Source of the DNA: Marvania coccoides
Taxonomy: Eukaryota; Chlorophyta; Trebouxiophyceae; Chlorellales; Chlorellaceae
DNA: 64,000 nucleotides
Assembly: GCA_963854735.1 (NCBI GenBank)
Contig: OY978099.1
Span: forward strand, 1,240,001 to 1,304,000
Reading direction: 5' to 3'
Below, in pieces: positions 23,579 through 35,900 of the stretch (within the stretch, counting starts at the first letter, position 1; each line of letters opens with the position of its first letter). The position numbers and the translations under genes are program-made. The notes under the pieces are model-generated. The model was not told the origin of the DNA. It made no database searches and was given only the letters and a program-made list of their open reading frames with translations.

Positions 23579-26500
23579 ATGCACATTAAACAGGTGAGTA
23601 GACCATCTGCATTGCAGCCTTCAAGCGCATCCTGGCAACTCACCCGCTCGATGTGATCAGGTGATTATCGAGGGATTCAAATCCTACAAGGACCAGACGG
23701 CAGCGGAGCCATTCAGCAGCAAGATTAACGTCGTAGGTGGGTATCTAGCGAAATATTGGCCTGAAACCTTGACATTGCCCGCGTGCACCTGCTTGCATCT
23801 CGATTTATTTCTTGAGTCTCAGCGCTCAACCACCCTCTGTTTCGCTACTTTTCAGTCGGTGCCAACGGTTCGGGAAAGTCCAACTTTTTCCACGCCATCC
23901 GCTTCGTCCTCAACGATGCTGCCACCTCCAGCCAGCAAGACCGCCAGCACCTCCTCCATGTGAGCTCACAATTTGGCCAGCAATTAGCACTAATTCCCTC
24001 TAATTTTACAACTACTGTGCATCATACATAGCGCTAACGTGCCTATGCCAGCCACGTGCCTGGCTGCAGCTCTTCCTTTTCTCCCCCCCGCCACACCCAA
24101 AAACATTTCTTTCAAGATCGCGCTCACTGCTCAAAATGAATGAATCAAGATCTCACCGCATCCCCCCCTTCAAAAACCATTTTTTTGCTATTGTCCAGGA
24201 GGGCGCTGGGCACGCGGTCATGTCTGCGTACGTGGAGCTGGTCATCGATAACTCTGACGGCCGCCTCCCCGTCGACCGCGATGAGGTCCGCCTGCGCAGA
24301 GCCATTGGGCTGAAAAAAGACGAGTTTTTTGTTGACAAAAAGCACATGGGCAAGACGGAGGTGATGAATTTCCTGGAGAGCGCGGGCTTCAGCCGCTCCA
24401 ACCCCTATTACATCGTGCAGCAGGGCAAGATCGTGGAGATGGCGCACATGACCGACGCCAAGCGCCTGGAGCTACTGAAAGAGATTGGAGGCACCAAAGT
24501 GTACGAGCAGCGGCGGCAAGACTCGCTTTCGGTGATGCGCGACTGCGATGGCAAGCGCCGCAGCATCCAGGACCTGGTGGACCAGCTGAATTCCCGGCTG
24601 GCGGGGCTCCAGGAGGAGCGGGAGGAGCTGGTCGCGTATCAGGCCGCAGACCGCGAGCGTCGCAGCCTAGAGTACACCATCCTGGACCGCGAGATCTCCG
24701 CGGTGAAGGAGAAGCTGGAGGCGGTGGACCAGCAGCGGGAGACGGCGGCAAAGTCGGCTGGCGAAAAGGCAGACGAGCACCGCGAGGCGGCGCAGCGCGC
24801 CAAAGCTGCGGACAAGGAGCTGAAGGCCGCGCTGGTGGAGCGCAAGCGGCTGCAGACGCAGCGCCAGGAGCTAGCGGAGGAGCTGGAGGCGGCGTTGGGG
24901 CGGCGGGCGGCGCTGGAGCTCGAGGTCGCCGAGCTGGAGGCTCGCGTGGCCGCAGACAGCGGCGTGCAGAGCTCTGCGGCGCACAAGCTCGCGAAGGTCA
25001 CCCGGGAGATCGCCGCCAAAGAGCAGGAGCTGGCGGCGGCGACGGCGGCGCTGCTGGAGGCTGAGCAGCGGGAAACCGCGCAGGCGGCCACGCTGGCCGC
25101 CGACAACGCCGCCCTGCAGGCGCTGTACGCCAAGCAGGGCGGGGAGGGGCAGTACACCAGCGTGAAGGCGCGGGACGCGGCCCTCAAATCTGAAATTTCT
25201 CGGCTGCAAGAAGCGGTGACCACCAAACACGAAAGCCAGCGGTTGGCGGAGCAGCAGGCGGAGGTGGCCGAGGCCGCCGCCACCGCCGCCGTCCGCGCCG
25301 TCGCTGAGGCGCAAGCGGCGCTTGGGGAGAGCCAGCGCGGCGGGGAGGCGGTGCAAAAGGAGACTGCGGCGCTGCACGAGCGTCGCGACGAGCTGCAGAA
25401 CCGGCAGAAGGCGCTGTGGCGGCGCGAGGACGAGCTGAAGCGCGAGCAGGCAGCGCTGCGGGAGGAGCTGCGGCAGCGGGATAAGATCATGGAGGCCGCT
25501 GCCCCGCGCGACGTCACCCGCGGCCTGAACTCTGTGAAACGCCTGGTGGCGCAGCACCGCATCGAGGGGGTGCACGGCACGCTGATGGAGCTGTTCGACT
25601 GCCCGCCCGCGCTGAACACGGCGGTGGAGACCGTTGCCGGCAACTCGCTGTTTCACATTGTGGTTGAGGATGACGTGGTGGCCACGCGGCTGACGGAGCT
25701 GCTGATCAAGGAGAAGAGCGGGCGCGCGACGTTCATGCCGCTCAACCGCCTGCGCCCCAGCGAGGTGTCGTTCCCCAGCAAGTACGGCACCGACGTGGTG
25801 GCGCTCATCCGGAAACTCAAGTTTGCGCCCAAGTTCGCGCCCGCGCTGCAGCAGGTCTTCGGCAAGGTGGTGGTGTGCCGCACGCTGACGCTGGCGGCGG
25901 AGGTGGCGGTGGAGCACGGCAATGTGAACTGCGTGACGATGGAGGGCGACCAGGTGGAGCGGAGGGGGGCGCTGCGTGGCGGGTTTGTGGACACGCGCAA
26001 GTCTCGCATCGAGGCGATGCGGGAGTACAAGACGCTGACCGCCAAGGTTGCGGAGGTGGAGCGCGAACTGGCGGAGACGGAAGCGGGGCTGGCCGAGGTG
26101 GGGCAGGGCGTGACGACAGCCACCGCGGAGCTCACGCAGGTGGCGGCGCGGCAGCAGCACCTGCAGGAGGGCGTGGGCCCTGCCCGCGCGGCGCTGCGCA
26201 CGCAGCAGGAGCGCGCGGAGGGGCTGCGGCGCTCGGCCGCTGCCTACCGTCGACAGGCGTCGGAGCTGGAGGCCAGCGCAGCTGGGCTGGAGGCGGAGAT
26301 CGCCGCCCGGCAGGCGCGGCTGGGCACCCCGCTGTGCAGCGACCTGACGGTGGGGGAGCGCGCGGAGCTGGCGCGGCTGCAGCCGGCAGTGGCGGTGGCG
26401 CAAGATGAGCTCGCGGCTGCGCGCAACGCCCGCATGGAGGCGCAGGCAGCGGTGGACGCGCTGGACGCGCTGCTGTCCACCAATCTGCGGCAGCGCGCGG

Positions 26501-28074
26501 AAGACCTGCGGGACACGGCTTCAGTAGACCAGTGTCGCGCAGATGCCGCTGCGCTGACCGCCCGCCGCGCCGAGCTCGAGGCCGCGGTGCGGGAGTGCGA
26601 GGAGACGCTGCAGGGGGAGCGCGAGGCCGAAAAGGGCGCGGCGGCGGCGGCCAAGCGCGCGGCGGAGCTGGAGGCGGAGAAGGATCGACTGGGGGAGGCG
26701 GTGGCTGCCGATGGCCGCGCCGCTGCCGACCACTCCCGCAGCGTGGAGAGCCTGGTGCAGAAGCGCACCCAGCTGCAGCAGAAGCGCGCCGACCTGGAGC
26801 GCCGCGTGCGGGAGCTGGGCACCCTGCCTGCCGATGCCTACGAGGCCCACCGCTCGCGCCAGAGCAAAGACCTGAAGGCGCGGCTGCAGGCGGCCACCGC
26901 CGAGCTCAAGAAGTTTGCGCACGTCAACAAGAAGGCGCTGGACCAGTACGTGTCGTTCGCCGAGCAGCGGGACGAGCTGGTGCGGCGCAAGTTGGAGAAC
27001 GACGCGGCGGAGGCCAAGATCAGGCAGCTCATTGCCACGCTGGACCTGCGCAAGGACGAGGCCATCGAGCGCACCTTCAAGCAGGTATGGTAGTTTTTTT
27101 TCTTTTCCAGAGGGGGTTTAGCGGGAAAGGGGATTTCTAAATTTACGAGGAAGCCAAGCGCTTAAATTCGAAAGGGGGGCCATTATTGCGAAGGCGGTGC
27201 AACCTGCGAGCAGGAAAGGGCACCTGCTGCAGGCGTCTTCCCCCTGGGGCCTCTTCATTGATCTTATTTATTTTCGGGGAAATGAATTGATAATCTTTTA
27301 GTTTGTTGTGTTCTCCAAGCCCCTCCCCCCTTTCATCCTTTCTTTCTTTCTTTCTCCTCCTTTCTTTTTCAGGTGGCGCTGAACTTCCGGCAGATCTTTG
27401 CCCAGCTGGTGCCCGGCGGCCGCGGCGAGCTGGTCATGCAGAAGGCGCTGGCGCCCCCCCCGGGCGAAGAGAACGAAGACCCCGAGGAGGGCGGCGGCGC
27501 CAAAGAGGCGGGAGCCCTTGAAAAGTACTCTGGCGTTAAAGTCAAGGTGTCCTTCGGCACCGGGGAGGTGCTGGTGATGAAGCAGCTGAGCGGCGGGCAA
27601 AAGACGCTGGTGGCGCTGACCCTCATCTTCGCCATCCAGCGCTGCGACCCCGCACCTTTCTACCTTTTCGACGAGATCGACGCCGCGCTGGACCCGCAGT
27701 ACCGCACCACGGTGGCCCAAATGTTGCGCCAAGCGGCGCACGACGACCGCAACCCCGCGCAGTTCATCGTCACCACGTTCCACCCCCAGATCGTGTCTGT
27801 GGCGGACAACATCTACGGTGTGTCACACCGCAACCGCATCTCGCGGGTGGTGCTGGTGGAGAGGGCCGACGCCATCGAGTTCCTGCAGGCGGAGGAGCGC
27901 AAGGTGGCGGCAGCGGAGGCGCAGGCCCGCGGCAAGGCGGCAAGGCCGGCGCTGCCAGAGACGGTGCACGAGGGCGATGATGGGGGAGAAGCGGCGGGGG
28001 GCGGCGGGGGAGAAGAGCAGGCCGCTGCCGATGGCATGGAGGAGGACGCGGATGGAATGGAGGTGGACGAATGA
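23579..28074 (+). CDS. SMC3: Cohesin subunit SMC3
   Basis: SMC3 pairs with SMC1 and the kleisin SCC1 to form the cohesin ring. Five exons: 23579-23593 (MHIKQ), 23661-23736, 23856-23959, 24199-27084 and 27373-28074. Together they encode 1,260 residues, ending TGA. Walker A is GANGSGKSN at residues 32-40. Near residue 100, [18 protein letters not shown] holds the KKD lysine pair that Eco1/ESCO acetylates. [11 protein letters not shown] and two long coiled coils flank a hinge (about 500-650) with [18 protein letters not shown]. The C-terminal head has the signature [16 protein letters not shown] and Walker [13 protein letters not shown], and ends in an acidic tail. Length and order match the usual 1,200 or so residues of the family. 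The coiled coils are unusually Ala/Glu-rich, reflecting high GC. All donors are GT. Confidence 0.97.
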
Positions 28075-29737
28075 AATGGAAATTTAGACCTGCCTGCCAC
28101 ACCTCCGGAGTAAATTTTGTTTTCTTATTTCACTCGACTGACGAGACCTTGACTTCCTACTTGCTTGCTGCGTTTTGCTTTTACGTATCGATGACCAATT
28201 AATGATTTTTCTTGCCTTGCATTTAACTAGAAAAAAGAAATCGTTAGTTTGAGCGTTTGCACAAAGAGCTGAGTACCTGAAAAAAGTGCAGCAGTTGTTT
28301 TATTTTGCTCGCCGTGATGAAAATTTGCAGGTCTCCACTCGCCAGTTTTATGGGCTGGAAATAAATGCTGGTCGTTTTTTCTGGTGCATGGCATTTTTAT
28401 TATTAGTAGTAGTAGTATTCCTACACGCACGGCTTTCACTACAAACAAACAAAACAAATTTTGAGTGTATTGACAGATAGCGTGCCAGTCTGCTACGGGG
28501 CCTCAGTTGCCTTTTTGTGTGGACTTTCAACCCTGTAATGTATGTATGTATGTATGTATTTATGTCTTAGGTCCTACTAGGTCTACGTAGACAGAGTTGC
28601 TGCCAGGATCTTCATAGCTGCAGCTTCTCCTCGCAACAGCGGCAGGCGGCGGGTGAAGCACAGCAGGGCGGTGCCCATCTGCGATTTCACGTTCTCCTCC
28701 TTCCTCACGCACAGCTACCTTTGGTCTTCAGGAGCGTTTCCAATCACAATTATTCAAAATATCACAATGTATGTATGTATACGTCCCGAAGCAAATTAAT
28801 TTCACGCTTTTGAAATGCAAACAAATACAAATACTAATTTGAGTGTTTGGACTCCGCACAGAGACGGCAACAAAGGCCACACAGCGATGCAGACTGGGTC
28901 CTAACAATTAAGCCAGGAGCCTGCCGCCGCACATGGGATGGCTCGAATTGGATCCCCAACCCCTCGCATTGTAAAGCTGCCCTACCAGTCCCTAGCATGA
29001 AAACACCTCACTATAGCAGTCCCCACTATACACGAGCAGAAAAACTGCTAGGGCCAATGTCCCGTTTGTAGGATAGCGAGATATTGCGGCAATATGCCCT
29101 TAGGACGGAGCGACGACCCTAATACAGATCTTAATCTATATCTAATGCAAGCATGGAGAATATTTCAGCAAGCGGCCGAGTTTGTTGTGGCCATATGGTC
29201 ACCAAGGAGACGGGCGAAGCCCTGGCGGCCGCCACGATGCTTTGCCAGACGCTGGCCAGCTTGGCTGCAGCGGGGGTCATGTGCTCCCCCTTGAGCAAGC
29301 GGCACAAGGCCAGTCAAGAGTTGTTGCAGACGGCAACATGTGCAGCTCCTCGTGAAATGCCAAAATGGCCTTGCACTCTGCGGGACCTCCCAGGCAATGA
29401 ATGCCCTGCATGACATGCCCTGCAGAAGAAAAAGAAGAAGAAAAGAAAGGTAAAAAGTACTGCAGGCAGCAAGCCAAGAAGGGACGCGTCCCGCGGGATA
29501 AAGACGCAGATATAGTCAGTTAATTATAACTCTGTCTTTTTACGGTTTGGGGAGGTCTCGCCCTGCAATTTTTCAGAAAGCCTGTCACATCTCGCTGAAT
29601 CCCCCTTCCAAAATTGCCGACGTGAGCATATTACACCGGCATACTCTCAGTTAAGATTTGGACTGCGGTTTTTGAGAGCGCGGGGTTAAAAAGATCGCTG
29701 CTTGGTGCCTTTCAACTTTCGATTTAAATCGAGAGAA
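28075..29737. other. Intergenic with retroelement debris and possible gene fossils
   Basis: Contains a LINE 3' end (28484-28562) and a degenerate relative of it at about 28845-28905. A minus-strand exon-like frame at about 28571-28690 reads ENVKSQMGTALLCFTRRLPL. A GC-rich block at 29150-29425 is open on both strands, for example HVMQGIHCLGGPAECKAILA on the minus strand. None forms a complete gene. Confidence 0.45.
28484..28562 (+). repeat. LINE 3'-end fragment with (TGTA)n tail
   Basis: Same 75-bp unit as at 13937 and 44093, here in plus orientation, with the tail at its right end. Confidence 0.75.
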
Positions 29738-32306
29738 ATGACTCGTGCTTCGGCCTTCGTGGGGCTGCTGGGGGTGGCGCTCTGCTGCACGAACCTTATC
29801 GCTGCCCAAACTGTGACGGCTCCCGCGCCAGCTACTGATCTGGCAAGTTCACTTATTCTTCTTTTTGTGTGGTGGCGCCTGCTGTACCTCCCTCTCACAA
29901 CCATTGTGCTCCTTTTCCTTCGCAGGTAACCGAGGCAGCCAATGCGCTTGCCCCAACAGCGCCGGCAACGCCAGCGGAGGTGTTGGCAAGTTTTTTTTTT
30001 TTTTTTTTTTTGCTCCTCTCCCCGCCCCCGCACACACAGTTCTCTGTTGACCCACTCACCATGCTTCCCACTTCTTCTTTCTTTCTTTCTTTCAACAGCC
30101 CGTCATCCCGTACTTTCCGAACAAAACGAAAATCACCGTGTGCGTGTCCGACTGGACGCCTGCCGTCTACTGCAAAAACGCCACCGACTCTAGCGATTAC
30201 ACTGGCTTTGAAGTGGAGCTCTTCAGAAAGATCATGCCGTACATGGGGTGGACGGAAGACATGATGGAGTGGAAGTGCTTGGGGTGGGATGAAATGATGG
30301 AGGATTTGTTCAACGGCACATCGTGTGATCTGGCGCCCACTGGAATGACCCCCTCGGTGGAGCGCCAAGACCTGGGGCTGCGCTTCTCCACAACCTCCCT
30401 GCGCAGTGGGTTTTCCATCATGGTGTCGCGCGTGGAACAGTCGCCAGGTATGAATAAAATTCGTCGGGTTTTTCCCCCGAAACTTTCAATAATACTTTGG
30501 AAGGTGCTGGCGTGCTGTTGCTGCATTAAATAACGCATTGCTTTGCATATGCAGGCCCTTGGTACTTCTTGAGCGCCATGTCGGGCCAGGTTTGGGCCAT
30601 CATCATCGTGACGGGTTTTGCGGCGGGTTTCATCGTGTGGCTGTTTGAAGTCGGTGTACAGGCGCTTAATAATGACACCAAGTGGATGAGCAACGTTATG
30701 TGGGACACTTTGGGCAGATTTGTGCGTCCAGAAATCGTTTTTATTTGCATGCTGCTCTTCCCCCCATCATTTTTAATGATCGCCCGGCGTAAAGAATGTT
30801 TTTTCTCACAAACTTTCTTTATTTATTTATTTCTTCCTCATTAAACCATCAGGTACAAATGCGCGACTACCGCCTGTCATCCATGCCCGCCAACACTCTG
30901 GCCCTGACTTGGAGTTTTGCAGTCTACATCCTCAGTGCGTTGAAAGTTTTATTTTATTTTTTATTTCGAGCTCAACTTTACTTTTTTAAAACATAAATCA
31001 TTTTTTATTTTGCAGTGGCCATGTACACCGCAAATCTCACTGCCAACCTGACCCTGACCCAAATCAAGAACGACATCCACGGCTTGAAGGATCTCCCCGG
31101 CAAGGCGGTGGGCAGCTGGTCAGACTACGCCGCAGACATGCGCAAGTACAATCTGGCTATCGTTGGATTCCCCTGGGACAATGCCGAGGACGAGTTGAAG
31201 ATGATTGATGCGCTGAAGAGCGGTGAGTTTATATCTTTATTTTGCTTTACCAATATAACAACCACCTGGATTAGTTGATCACACCTGATGCCGATTCCAT
31301 CAACAGGTTTCATCTCCGCGCTGGTGATGCCCGATCAGACTCTGTCCCTTCGCGATGCTGTCGATTGTGGCACCATGATCGTGGGGAACCAGTTCGCATA
31401 CACAGACGAGGCCCATGCCTTTACAGCTGCCACAATTGCGAATTCTCCAACCCTCATTCTTGAATACGACCAGGCGCTGCAGCAGCTGCTGATGGACGGC
31501 GCGCTTGAAGAGCTGCAAAACAGGTTCATCAAGGTGCCCCAGGCCAGCTGTAAAACGAGCTCCGTTTCCTCTGACAGCGTCTCCAAAGTGCAGTGGGGCG
31601 AGGTGTACGGGCAAGTAGAAATTGCCTTTCATAAATAAAGAAATTACACGGGTTTTTTTCATAATTTATATTAATTTCTGTTTCTCCCTGCAGTCTATGG
31701 ATCATGATCGGCGGCGCCGTTTGCTTGGGCGTGCTCATGGTGGGCTGCTACTGGCTGTTCAAGTGGTGCATCCCCAAGATCGAGAAGAAGGGCTGGGCGC
31801 GTGCAGGGTGCTGCCACAGCAACAACGCCCTGTCTCGCTCTTACACCCACCTGGTCAAAGTCGGCCGCGGCAGCACACAGCCTCGTACGAAGCCCGCTGC
31901 GAATGCTCAAGTGTTTGGCCACGAAAAAGACGACGATGAACTTTGGGACGATCGCTACGATGGGGCAGGGCGGGGATACCTCGACGGTAGCTCAGACGTG
32001 CGCGACGTTGAGGCGCATTATGCAGCCGAAGCGGCTGCCGTAAGGGCGGCAAGCGCGCCCCGTCAGGCGGCGTCGCTGCGCCGCTCTGACACCGCGGCCG
32101 AGCGCCGCTCCGCCCAGATGGCAGGCTCCCCTGGCTCCCTGCGCCACGCCGCTGCGTTCGAGACGTTTGTCCTGGACCAGCTGGCGGAGATCCGGCGGAC
32201 GCAGGAGCTGGCGCTGGGCCGCATGGAGGCGGCAGTCACCAGACACGTCGACGACCGCGATGACAGCGCAGGAACGGAGGAAACCAACTCACCCAACAAC
32301 GTGTAA
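29738..32306 (+). CDS. Ionotropic glutamate receptor-like channel without amino-terminal domain
   Basis: Eight exons: 29738-29842, 29926-29985, 30099-30447, 30555-30721, 30853-30934, 31016-31222, 31307-31610 and 31694-32306; 628 residues, TAA stop. A signal peptide (SAFVGLLGVALCCTNLIAA) precedes the S1 half of a ligand-binding domain (TVCVSDWTPAVYC, GFEVELFRKIMPYM). M1 is IIIVTGFAAGFIVWLFEVG. The pore/M3 region carries MYTANLTANLT, the counterpart of the SYTANLAA gating motif. S2 follows, then M4, WIMIGGAVCLGVLMVGCYWL. The amino-terminal domain of animal iGluRs and plant GLRs is missing, as in some prokaryotic GluRs. The cytoplasmic tail is Ala/Arg-rich. Three of the seven introns start with GC (29843, 29986, 31611). 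A TGA follows four codons after the TAA. Confidence 0.88.
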
Positions 32307-32981
32307 AGGCACAATTGATAAATGCCTTTGGCGGTGAAAATATATTGTCTCTTCCTTTTCTCTTTCTCTCTCAATAATGTTAACACTTGACCTTCGTTTC
32401 TTTTTCGTCACAAAATATCAAACCACAAATTTCTTTTCTTTTCTCCGCCATGTGGGCGTACTTTCTCTCTTTTCCCTCTTTTTTCTGTCTTGTCTCGTCT
32501 ATGCAGCATTACCCACTCTTGCTGCTGATAAAAAGATTATATTTTTTTCTTTCTCCATCCAATCTGACAACTACTATTAAATAGATATTGTTGGTTTCAA
32601 AAAAAAAAATGAAACCCCCTATAATAGCGGGCAGCTCTGTTTTTTTATTGCTGTTCGTTGTGAATACTAGTATTTGAAAATTTTATTTTAAACCTCTTTT
32701 TTATACAACAATTGTCCGTTTGAAAACGGACATTTTCCGAGGAAAGACGCAATGCCATTACCCCTAAAGTTTGAGTTCTTCTGCCGTTAGCATCGCTGAG
32801 AATCTACAGTTCGATGGTGGAACCGCTAAAAGTATCAGTCAGGTTTTCCCCCAAAGAAAGTCCAAGTTATGATTCAACGACAAGAGCAGCAAAACACTGT
32901 AAACAAATCAACTATAAATAGGGATGTGATAAAACAAGAAGCACTGTTGAAAAAAAAAAAAAAAAAAATAACGAGGTTTAT
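32307..32981. other. Convergent intergenic region
   Basis: AT-rich 3' flanks of two genes that run towards each other, with poly-A and poly-T runs (about 32950-32968). No coding signal. Confidence 0.5.
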
Positions 32982-35900
32982 TCACGACCATTTTCCTGTG
33001 TTGTCCAGCCTTCCTAAAAAGCCGGTCGCGCCTGTGACCAGCGCCGCAGACCGCCGCGCTTTCGACGACAGCCGCGAGGACCGCGTCAGCCGCCTTCTCG
33101 CTTTGTTGCCCCCCTCGGGGTCCGGCCGCTGCGCCACCGGCTCCGCCGGCATGCCGCTCCACACCATCCTTTCTTCCAGCACATCCCCCGGCAGCACCAT
33201 GGACGCTGGCAGCACGCGCGAGTCTTTCTTCATCATCGCGGCCGGCATCAGCCGCGTGCCCTCCTGCACCCAGCACCGCTCCTCCAGCGTCATTTTGTGG
33301 TAAATAAAGCGCTGGAACTCGAGATAGTGCCCGTCCAGCATGGCGCCACACTCCACCACGGAGTTGGCGCCCACGGTGATGAGCTTGGACTCTGGAGTGT
33401 CGGTACCCAGCAGCACCACCCCCCGGCCGATGTTGAAGCCCAGCAGGCGGTGGATGAGCACCGAGAAGGGGGTGCCCTTGAACACGTCCAGGCCGGCCTT
33501 GTTGCCGTAGAAATAGGCGTGAATGATCTGGGGAGGGAAAAAAGGAGGAGGAGGGGGGTGATCTTATTAAAATAAACTACAGAAGACTTGGCCAAAAGAA
33601 GAAAGTAAAAAAAAAAAAACGGAAGGTATCAAAGATTTGGGAGCATGCGTGTCCCAGTGGGGGGATAAAACGCTCGAGCTGAGAAGAGACACCAAAGTAG
33701 GGGGGGGGCAACGGGAGCCACAGCCTTATTTTTGCAACTCAAACTGACTGAAACGAAATGTTTTTTCGCACTCTATAATATAGAAGAAGAAAAAACTCCA
33801 AAAAAACACTAATAATTATTAAACTAGCTAACCTGCACCCTGAGGTCGTAGACTGAGGCTGAGCCCTGCTCCCACAGCTTCGGCATGCCGGTGGCCTCCA
33901 GCAGCAGCCGCAGCCACCCCACTGCGCACAGCGCCCCCAGCCCCACCACCGGAACGTACACAAACGGCACCAGCCACCAGCCCACCTCCGCAGCGGCCGA
34001 CGCAGCGGTGGACAGCGGGACCCACATCGCGATCTGGGTGATGGGGCCCACCACCATCAGCACCACCGCGATTTTCACGCTGTGGTACCACGGCAGGTTG
34101 GCAGGAACCACCCCCCGCGCCGATTCCGTCACCACCTGCGGCAGGCCCAGCCCCTCCTCGGCGTCATCCAACGATTTTCCGCCGCCGGCCTTCTCCACAC
34201 GATACTGGATGCCTCCCTGCAGGCGCACATCGGGGGGCACCACGCGGTGCGCGCACACGATGGTGTCATTGCCGATCACCGATCGCTGCTGCACCTCCGC
34301 CCCGCAAAACAATACGGCGCTGTTCCCGGCGGTGGCCTCCTTCCGCACTTTGATGGGTAGAACGACGCCGGTGGCGTCTGCCGCAAACATGTGCGAGTCG
34401 GACCCGAACGACACGTAGTCCTCCAGGTCCAGGGCGTCGAATTCAACGACGGTGACGCCGCCCAAGAACACCTGCTTGCCGATTTTCGCGCCCAGAGCGC
34501 GGTAGATGGCCGCCATTGCCACGGTGCCCGAGAGCAGGTCTTGCAGCGCGATCATGACCGGGTCTTCCACCATTCGGCGCAGGATAGCGTAGGCCAGGAG
34601 GCCCCGCTTGGTGGCTGTGAGGTCCCGCCCCGGCCGCATTCTTCCCACCGCGCACCACTTCCAAGCCACCACGATGCCGGCGTGCAGCCACATGGAGACA
34701 TTGGGGTTGAGCCAGCTGAAGAAAACCGTGAACAGCACCGAAAAAATGACGACCTCGCGCATGGAGGCGTCGCCGCCAAACAGCACCGGCGTAGAGCCCA
34801 GGATGCGTGTGATGAGGAACATGGACAGCGCCAGGGAAGGGATCTCTTTGAGGGAGGTCAGCGCCTGGTTGAACAGCCCGCCCAGCGCTGACAGCGCCAG
34901 CGGGAGGTGCTCCTCGGGCGTGAAGTGCGGGTGGTCTGAGAGGGGGCCAGCCACGGGGGCGTCGCCTGGGTGGGTCCTGGAGGCGTGGGGCTTGAGATTG
35001 TGGAAGTCTGGAATGACGGAGCCCGCGGTAACCGCCGCTTTGTAGCCCAAGTGGCACTTTTTGCCGATGACTGTGTTGCTCATCACCAGCACGGGAGATG
35101 GCCCGAAATAGCCCGCAGGCACGACGAAGGCGCCTGTGAAAATTGACATTTCGAGAAAAAAAGAAGAATGTTAGGGTTTATTAAGAGACATATTCGTTCT
35201 TCTTCTTCATTACAACCTGGGAATCCCAGAGCCGACCTGCCGCCGCTCGATCTCCCAGGGGCACTCCCCCGAGGGCAGATCGGATACCAGAGTTTATAAT
35301 ATGGCGTTGGAACATACGAGTTGCGACACAAAAAACTAACTACTACTAGCATTCGAAATATCTTACCAGTCACCAAAGCTTGGTGGTAGATGCAGGCGCC
35401 AGCGCCAATGGTGATGAGATCGTGGTCAAACACCTGGGTGGAGTCCACGATGGTGTCCCACACGTTCTCGACCTTTGCGCCCATGGCCTTGAGCAGCATA
35501 GGGAACAGCGGCGTGCGGCGCAGCGGGGGCAGAAAAATGATTCCCGCCTGCTGCTGCAGCGCGCGCATGGTGATCCACCGCGCGTACATCCAGCCGTACA
35601 GCGGGTATACCCCCGGTTTCAGCCGCTGCACCAGCGTCCACTTCAGGATCACCAGCAGTGCGATGTACGCAAAAATGGCGCCCACCTGCAGGGCTGGCCA
35701 CAGCGGCACCAGCCACCACCACCCCACCTTGGGCTGCAACGTGAGCACCGCGCTCAGCAGGGCGCCCCACACCACCGGCAGCAGCACCAGGGTCAAAGCC
35801 AGCATGACGTATTGGATGACGAGGTACGCCCAGTACGGCAGTTTCGTGGGCACTATACGCTGGGACGCCAGCATCTCCAGCACGATGTCGTCGGCGCTGA

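Noticed and set aside
24871..26403. 510-codon open frame on the - strand
   Set aside because: Arg/His/Leu-rich shadow of the SMC3 coiled-coil exon.
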